A DNA stretch of 64,000 nt, taken from NCBI GenBank assembly GCA_016712745.1, contig JADJQN010000001.1, positions 1,364,001 to 1,428,000 on the forward strand. Direction: 5' to 3'. The notes beneath the pieces were generated by a model. That model was not told where the DNA came from, ran no database searches, and saw only the letters and a program-made list of their open reading frames with translations. The stretch is from Sandaracinaceae bacterium. Its GTDB lineage: Bacteria; Myxococcota_A; Polyangia; Polyangiales; JADJQN01. Shown here one piece after another: positions 34,887-41,000 of the stretch. How positions within the stretch are numbered: position 1 is the first letter of the stretch; every line of letters begins with the position of its first letter. The translations under genes were made by a program, and so were the position numbers.

Positions 34887-34910
34887 GCGTCCGCTTCCCA
34901 CCGCGGACGC
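34887..34910 (-). promoter_or_regulatory. Hairpin abutting the sensor-kinase start codon
   Basis: On the minus strand GCGTCCGC (34910-34903) pairs perfectly with GCGGACGC (34894-34887), loop GGTGGGAA, and the next three bases are the ATG of the kinase. The loop holds the only Shine-Dalgarno-like sequence (GGTGGGAA). It could control initiation; the role is inferred. Confidence 0.45.
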
Positions 34911-34913
34911 GCG

Positions 34914-34943
34914 ACCGTTCATACGCGCGCCACGACCGTTCGC
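34914..34943 (+). promoter_or_regulatory. Putative LytTR regulator operator (two direct 9-bp repeats)
   Basis: ACCGTTCAT at 34914-34922 matches the LytTR half-site consensus (T/A)(A/C)(C/A)GTTN(A/G)(T/G) at every position, and ACCGTTCGC at 34935-34943 matches at eight of nine. The spacer is 12 bp, the distance seen for characterised LytTR sites. Both point towards the DUF4153-type gene and lie between the divergent two-component pair and that gene. A possible -10 (TATTCT, 34977-34982) would put the repeats just upstream of the polymerase site. Confidence 0.6.
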
Positions 34944-35023
34944 GGCGCAGGCCGAATATTGAAGTGTTTTCGCTCGTATTCTGAGTCGGTCAGTTGCACA
35001 CACGCCCATCAAGGACGCCATTC

Positions 35024-36355
35024 ATGGACCTCGTCGATAGCACCGCTCAAGCGCCGACTTTACCGAATCCCCACCCAATCCCCCGTCTGCACTACTTGCT
35101 CTCTGCTCTGGCGGCAGGTGTCGTCGTCGACGTCGTTCGAACGCATCCGTGGTTTGACCACAATGACACGCGCCTTGCGTGGCTCTATGCAACATGCACG
35201 GGGCTTGTCGCTGTGTGGGGATTCGTTTCGCTGACGGAGCGTAAGTCGGTTCTTGCGTGGTTCTCAACCGCTACGCTTGCGCTCATGAGTGGTGCGGTTG
35301 TCTTCTTTGCATACCGCGCAGCTGCGTACCGCGAAGAGATGTCAAATCCTGAGCTGTACAACTTCGTTGTCCTCGTGCCGGTTGCTGCCTTCCTCGCGGG
35401 CTTCGTTCCTGTCGCCATTCGCGACAACGTGCACACGACCAAATTCCTCAGCACCGCGCTTCGCAACTATTTCGGCAGTCTGCTTCGGCTTCCCTCGGCG
35501 ATTGGCAGCGCATCCGCCCTACCGCGTTTCGGCTCAGCGCAAACCTGGCGCTCCTCCGTTGCGGGCCTTTTGCTATCCATTCCAGCCACTGCAATCATCG
35601 CGGCGCTGCTCTCCCAGGACGCTCAGTTCAGCACGGCTACGCAGTATCTTGTGGATAAGCTCGGAGCAGCGGTCGCTCATGCGATGTGCGTCGCGTTTGT
35701 TACAGCATTTGCGGCAACCTTTCTCATGCTCTTTCGCGCCGGGGCCGCCGCCGATGAGCCCGAGCAAGCAACGCCGGGCGCACGCGCACCGACCGCACAT
35801 CTCAATCATGCCGCAGGGGAGAACGAAGAGAGCACGTTCAACACTGACACTCTGTTCGTCGCGTTTTTCGTGCCCGTCGCAGCACTCTTTGCGATTTACG
35901 CGAGCGCAAATCTTCCGACGTTCTTTCTGAGCGACGCAAGCATTCACTCGCGCGGCGGCCCTACCTACGCCGAGCATCTGCATCGCGGCTTCTACGAATC
36001 AGTCACCGCAAGCATGCTCGCGTGCTCGCTCATTTGGGCCGAACTCGCCCTTCGTAGCGATCGCAAAACGATATCGCGCGGCATCGTTTGGATGCAGATC
36101 TTGCTGCTCGCGCTGGCGTCAATCGCGGTGCTTTCCTGCGGTCATCGGCTCTTCCTCTACATAAGTGCGTACGGCCTAACGCCCAAACGCGTCTTCGTAG
36201 GATTCTTCGTCGTCTGCGCGCTCGGAAGCTTTCTGCTGACGTCACGCAAAGTCGTCAACCGCAGCCAAAACCGCCTGAGCGGCGAGCTCTACTTCTTCTA
36301 CGTCGCGCTCGCCCTCTGCATGGGCACCTTCCCCTACTTCCTCATCGCTCGCTGA
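35024..36355 (+). CDS. DUF4153/DUF4173-type polytopic membrane protein
   Basis: 443 residues from ATG 35024, with AAGGA about 8 nt before it. About ten hydrophobic segments are visible (for example LHYLLSALAAGVVVDVV, FVVLVPVAAFLAGFVPVAI, LFVAFFVPVAALFAIYASANL and FVGFFVVCALGSFLL), so it is an inner-membrane protein. Family features are TYAEHLHRGFYESVTASML and the RLFLYISAYGLTPKRVFVGFF segment. A hydrophilic loop (DEPEQATPGARAPTAHLNHAAGENEES) splits it in two. The family has no known function. It is divergent from the LytS/LytTR pair and is the most likely target of that regulator. Confidence 0.8.
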   Translation: MDLVDSTAQAPTLPNPHPIPRLHYLLSALAAGVVVDVVRTHPWFDHNDTRLAWLYATCTGLVAVWGFVSLTERKSVLAWFSTATLALMSGAVVFFAYRAAAYREEMSNPELYNFVVLVPVAAFLAGFVPVAIRDNVHTTKFLSTALRNYFGSLLRLPSAIGSASALPRFGSAQTWRSSVAGLLLSIPATAIIAALLSQDAQFSTATQYLVDKLGAAVAHAMCVAFVTAFAATFLMLFRAGAAADEPEQATPGARAPTAHLNHAAGENEESTFNTDTLFVAFFVPVAALFAIYASANLPTFFLSDASIHSRGGPTYAEHLHRGFYESVTASMLACSLIWAELALRSDRKTISRGIVWMQILLLALASIAVLSCGHRLFLYISAYGLTPKRVFVGFFVVCALGSFLLTSRKVVNRSQNRLSGELYFFYVALALCMGTFPYFLIAR

Positions 36356-36398
36356 GTGCTCGCGGAGCGCGCTCGCGCAAACAGCGCGTCGGCACGCT

Positions 36399-36431
36399 CT
36401 GGCGTTACTGGCGCCATGGCGGTTCAAAAAA
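36399..36431 (+). repeat. Interspersed intergenic repeat, copy 1
   Basis: 33 bp starting CTGGCGTTACTGGCGCCATG and ending GGTTCAAAAAA. It lies between the DUF4153-type and sigma-region-4 genes. Copy 2 (37904-37936) matches its reverse complement at 32 of 33 bases, and copy 3 (38010-38037) matches over the first 28 bases with two differences. Confidence 0.9.
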
Positions 36432-36501
36432 CTCGGGTCGAACAAACGCGCGCTGCCTCGACGCACGTTTTCGCGTGCGTGAGGCGTACTGGGTGTGCGT
36501 G

Positions 36502-36843
36502 TTAGTTGAGGCCGCGGAGAGCGTCGCGCATGCGAGCTTCGAGCGAACGTGAAAGCTTTTGAGCGCGAGCGGGTGTCGTTCGCAGCGTGCGCGCGAGCTG
36601 CGTGAACGGCGCGGGCTTCGAGCTTAGAAGTCGCTCGCGAAAAATCACGCGCTCGGCCCCCTTCAAGCTGTCTGCAAAATCGACGAGCCGACGCTGAAAC
36701 AACGCGCCTGCGAGATAGTCCTCAAGCTCTACTTCTTCACGCATTTTTGAATCTCCCCCGCGCGTATCAAATGCCGTTGCGCTCATGGGCGGAATGCTCG
36801 CCCTTCGCTTCGAAGTTGGCTTTCGCTGTGTTTTCTTAGCCAT
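36502..36843 (-). CDS. Solitary sigma-70 region-4-like protein
   Basis: 113 residues from ATG 36843 (MAKKTQRKPTSKRRAS); the in-frame ATG at 36945 adds a leader without features. A basic N-terminus is followed by an acidic stretch (MREEVELEDY) and about 60 C-terminal residues that line up by eye with region 4 of RpoH-type sigma factors: RLVDFADSLKGAERVIFRERLL, then FTQLARTLRTTPARAQKLSRSL in the helix-turn-helix position, then EARMRDALRG. Regions 1-3 are absent. The recognition helix differs from usual sigma factors (RAQKLSRS where RVRQLEKR is typical). It might be a decayed sigma factor or a small DNA-binding or RNA polymerase-binding regulator. Copies of the interspersed repeat lie on both sides of this gene and dam. 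Confidence 0.6.
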   Translation of the reverse strand: MAKKTQRKPTSKRRASIPPMSATAFDTRGGDSKMREEVELEDYLAGALFQRRLVDFADSLKGAERVIFRERLLSSKPAPFTQLARTLRTTPARAQKLSRSLEARMRDALRGLN

Positions 36844-37016
36844 CCCTGAACCCCCGTTCCCCGGACGGGTGGACTGTGCCCCTATTTCGACAAGGGAAGA
36901 CAAGAATTCGTCAATGATAACGCGCCGCGGCAAGCCATCGGCCACGCGCGCTACGGCGTCTCGAACACGCTTGCGGGTTTTTTTGGCGGAGATCGCGGGT
37001 GCGTTAGCGTCGCACT

Positions 37017-37880
37017 ATGCCTACATCTGCCTACGTTGAACGACAGACACCGACGATCCGCGCTGCATCCCCGATCGTCAAATGGGTAGGCGGAAAAGGC
37101 CGAATTCTCCCGCAATTGACGCCACTTTTGCCGCCGGGCGTCGAGCGCTTGCGCCATGTCGAACCGTTTGCAGGCGGCGCCGCCCTTTTCTTCGCGCGAC
37201 AGCCGAAGCGCGCGCTGCTCTCAGACGTGAATCCCGACCTCGTCAACACGTACACCTGTGTGCGCGACGACGTCGACGGAGTAATCCGTTCGCTGTCGCG
37301 TCTCGCGCAAAAAGGCTTCACCGAAGAGACCTACTACCGCGTGCGCACGCTCTACAACGCCAAGGGCAAAGCCGGACGTAACGATCGCGCCGCCATGTTC
37401 TTGTTCTTGAACAAAACGTGTTTCAACGGATTGCATCGCGTCAATCGCCGCGGTGAGTTCAACGTGCCGATGGGCCGCTACACGAACCCGCGCATCCTCG
37501 ACGAAGCAGGTTTGCGCGCTGCGAGCGATGCTCTTGCTAACGCCGACATTCGCTGCGGTGGCTTCGACGACCTGCTCGAAACGGCTAAGCCCGGCGATTT
37601 CGTCTATCTCGATCCGCCCTACGCGCCCGTTTCGGCGACTTCGAATTTTACTTCCTACGCAACCGACGGATTTTCCCACGAAGACCAAACGCGCTTGCGT
37701 GATGTCTACCGCGAGCTCGACCGCCGCGGCTGCCGCCTGATGCTCTCCAACAGCGATGTCCCCGCTATCCGCGACCTCTACAAACAGTTCTCGATCCGCA
37801 CCGTCATGGCACCACGCGCAATCAACAGCGACGCCGCCAAGCGAAAGGCCGTCGCCGAAGTCGTCGTACGCAACTACTAG
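37017..37880 (+). CDS. dam: Dam-type DNA adenine methyltransferase
   Basis: 287 residues. It transfers a methyl group from S-adenosylmethionine to the N6 of adenine, by family in GATC. The D12 class order is present: VKWVGGKGRILPQL at the N-terminus, the SAM-binding HVEPFAGGAALFF (about 48-60), NKTCFNGLHRVNRRGEFNVPMG, and the catalytic DPPY motif (VYLDPPYAPVS, residues 199-202), then a C-terminal LMLSNSD segment. There is no restriction enzyme gene beside it, so it is an orphan methylase with possible roles in replication, mismatch repair or gene control. It is divergent from the sigma-4-like gene with 173 nt between and ends at a terminator. Confidence 0.93.
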   Translation: MPTSAYVERQTPTIRAASPIVKWVGGKGRILPQLTPLLPPGVERLRHVEPFAGGAALFFARQPKRALLSDVNPDLVNTYTCVRDDVDGVIRSLSRLAQKGFTEETYYRVRTLYNAKGKAGRNDRAAMFLFLNKTCFNGLHRVNRRGEFNVPMGRYTNPRILDEAGLRAASDALANADIRCGGFDDLLETAKPGDFVYLDPPYAPVSATSNFTSYATDGFSHEDQTRLRDVYRELDRRGCRLMLSNSDVPAIRDLYKQFSIRTVMAPRAINSDAAKRKAVAEVVVRNY

Positions 37881-37883
37881 CGG

Positions 37884-37909
37884 CCAGCGTTGGCGCCAGC
37901 TGGTTTTTT
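37884..37909 (+). terminator. Rho-independent terminator after dam
   Basis: CCAGC (37884-37888) pairs with GCTGG (37899-37903) around a loop holding the palindrome TGGCGCCA, and six T (37904-37909) follow directly. The T-tract is also the end of interspersed repeat copy 2. Confidence 0.7.
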
Positions 37910-37936
37910 GAACCGCCATGACGCCAGTAACGCCAG
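37904..37936 (-). repeat. Interspersed intergenic repeat, copy 2 (inverted)
   Basis: The reverse complement of copy 1 over 33 bp with one difference. With copy 3, 73 nt downstream, it makes an inverted pair in the convergent gap between dam and the giant lipoprotein gene. Confidence 0.9.
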
Positions 37937-38009
37937 TACGCGCGAACTGAATACGCACCAAAACAAAAAAACTAAAGTAGGAATTTTCAGTTTAGGAGCG
38001 TCGGTACTG

Positions 38010-38037
38010 CTGGCGTCACTGGCGCCATGGCGGTTAA
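38010..38037 (+). repeat. Interspersed intergenic repeat, copy 3
   Basis: CTGGCGTCACTGGCGCCATG then GCGGTTAA; two differences from copy 1 over 28 bp, same orientation as copy 1 and inverted to copy 2. Similarity to copy 2 extends further upstream to GTACTG, with a 3-nt insertion. It contains the palindrome CGCCATGGCG. Confidence 0.85.
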
Positions 38038-38057
38038 ACCGCCTCTAGCGAGCGCAC

Positions 38058-41000
38058 TCAGAGGTAGGGGACGGCGAATACGTCGGCTACGCCGTTGGTG
38101 TCGTTGGTGATGAGGTTGGTTGCCGCAGAGGCGAACACAACGAAGCTGCCGTCGGGCGCAATGGACGGGTAGCTGGTGATCGGCGGCGCGCCAGTCATCT
38201 GCGCGCCACCTACGGCGCGACTCACGAGCGTGGTCGTTGCTCCGATGAGGTCGCGTACGAAGATGTCGTCGAAGCCATTCGCGTCGCCTGCGACGAGATT
38301 GGTCGCAGACGACTGGAACGCAACGTAGCGCCCATCGGCAGTGATAGACGGATACTGGGAAATCGCACCAGCTTGAACGCTAGAGGAATCCACGCTCGCA
38401 CGAATGTTCATTCCGCCCGTGATGTCGCGCACGAATATGTCCTGCACGCCGTTCGTGTCTCCCGCGACGATGTTTGTTGCCGTCGATGAGTAGACGACAT
38501 AGCGGCCATCTGCGCTGAGCGAAGGCGTGATAGATGCGCCTCCCGTCGGATCGCCGCCGCCACTGCTCAAACTGACACGCGTGGTCACGCCCATTGCGAA
38601 GTCGCGGTAGTAGATGTCAGACGCGCCGTTGGTGTCGCCGGCGACGAAGGCGCCAGCTGACGCGAATGCGAAGTAGCCGCCACTGCCAGCGACCGAGCCC
38701 GACGTGGTTGCGCTCGCGAGCTGCGCGCCGCCCGAGTCCACGCTAACGACGAAGTTGACCGCCGAAACCGTGTCGCGCACGAACAGATCGGTGGTTGCGC
38801 CGTTGGTATCGCTCACCACAGCGTTGGTGCAGGACGAGACGAACGTGACCCAGCGCCCATCGTCCGTCACTGTGGGAATGGTGCTCGTGCCATTGCACGA
38901 GTTGGAGTTGGTGGCGCGGAAGGATACGAGCGTGGTCGCACCGATCGCGCGGTCGCGAATGAACACGTCCGTGTTGCCATTCGTGTCCGTCGCGACAAGG
39001 TCGCTCGCCGAGCAGCTGAAGACAACGTAGCGGCCGTCCGGCGTAATCGACGGCGTTCCGCTTGCGGCGTTGCAGCCAGCGGATTGAACGCCCGCCGAGT
39101 TTACGCTTTCGCGCGTGATAGAGCCCGTCAAGCGATCGCGCACGAAGAGGTCAGTGGCGCCGTTGGTGTCGGCGGGGACGAGGTTGCTCGCCGAGCTCAT
39201 GAACGCAACGTAGCGCCCGGAACTCGACACCGCCGTAGTAACTGGCCCGCCCACGTCGCCGCCGCGCGGCAGGTACACAGCGTCACAACTTACGCATCGT
39301 TGGCGGTCCACATCGATGACGGTCGCGGTTACGTCGGCCACGGCGAGGCCGTTGTAGAGAGCCTGCGAGCTGCTCGTAGCTGCGGTGACGATAGTGACCG
39401 ATTGATCACCGTCGATGACTGCGTCGGCCGTGCCAGTCACTGTCACGACCTGCGGAATATTCCAGTTGCCGACGGTGAACGTGACGGAGTTAGGCGATAC
39501 GGAGGCCTCGGCGGTGTTACTGCTTGAGAGCGCGATAGTCACGTTCGCACTCGGCGCGATGGTAAGCACCACCGTGAAGCTCGCGGTTGAGCCAGCTTCC
39601 GTGACGAAGAGCCCGCTCGTCGGGTTGACGACAACCCCTCCGCCTTCGTTGTCGGTGTTGGTCACGCTGACGTCCGCGACTGCGCGACCGCTATAGCTCA
39701 CATCGCTACTCACGCACGCGCCGGTGACGATGCTGAAGGTGATGTCACCGTCGAGCAAGACGTCGTCAATGCCGGTCACGGTGACAGTGCGCGCAACGTT
39801 CCAGTTCAAGGTGGTGAACGTCACGCTGGCCGGCGAAACCGTCGCCTCGGTGGGATCACCGACCGCAAGCGAGATGGCGACGCTTGCAGTGGGCATCGCA
39901 GCGAGCACCATGGTGAAGGTTGCCATCGTGCCGGTCTCGCTTACGACGAGTCCCGAGGTTGGCGTCACGATGACGTTCGCTGAATCGTTGTCATTGTTCG
40001 TGACGGACACATCGGCAACCGCGAGACCGCTGTAGTTGATATCCGTAGTCGAAGCCGCACCGGTGACAATGGTGACGACCTGATTGCCATCGATGATCAC
40101 GTCGTCGACGCCGGTCACGGTCACAGTTTGCGGAACGTTCCAATCGGCATTGGTGAACACCACGCTCGCGGGCGCCACGGTGTCTTCGGTGGCGTCGCTG
40201 CTCATCAGGCTGATGGTCACGGCGGCCGTCGGCTGCGAAGTGAGCACGATGGTGAACGTTGTCGACGCGCCGGTCTCAGTTGTAACGAGCCCTGCGGTCG
40301 GGGTTACCGTAATGCCCGCGACGTCGTTGTCTGCGTTGGTGCCGGTTACATCGGCGGCGTCACGCCCTGAGTAGCTCATGCCCGAGCTAACCGCGGGCGC
40401 GGTGACGATCGTGAAAGGCTTGCTCCCATCGACAACGAAATCATCCACACCCATCACGGTGACCGTCTGAGCCATATTCCAGTTCAATGACGAGAATACG
40501 ACGCTGGCAGGCGCGACCGACGCTTCTGCGGGGTCGGAGCTCGATAGGTTGATAGTTACGTTCGACGTAGGCTGCGACGTGAGAACGATCGTAAACGACG
40601 CGCTGGTGCCCGACTCCGATGTCATCAAGCCGGATGTCGGAGAGACGGTAATACCAGCAACGTCGTTGTCGGTGTTGGTCAGCGACACGTCAGCGACGGC
40701 GAGGCCGTTGTAGCCTGCTGATGCGCTGGCAGTTGCACCCGTGACGATTGTGTAGCCGACTGGACCGTCTTGAACAAAGTCGTCCACGCCGCGCACGGTG
40801 ACCGTCTGCGGCACGTTCCAATTCATCGCCGTGAAGGTGAGCGCTGCGACCATGAGGTCGCCTTCCGCCGGATTGCTCGTTGACAACGGAATCACAACAT
40901 CGGCGACCGGCGGTGCCGTGAGCACGACGGTGAACATCGCGGTTCCCCCAACTTCCGTGGTGGTTAGACCGCTGGTTGGCGAAACCGTAACTCCGCCCAC

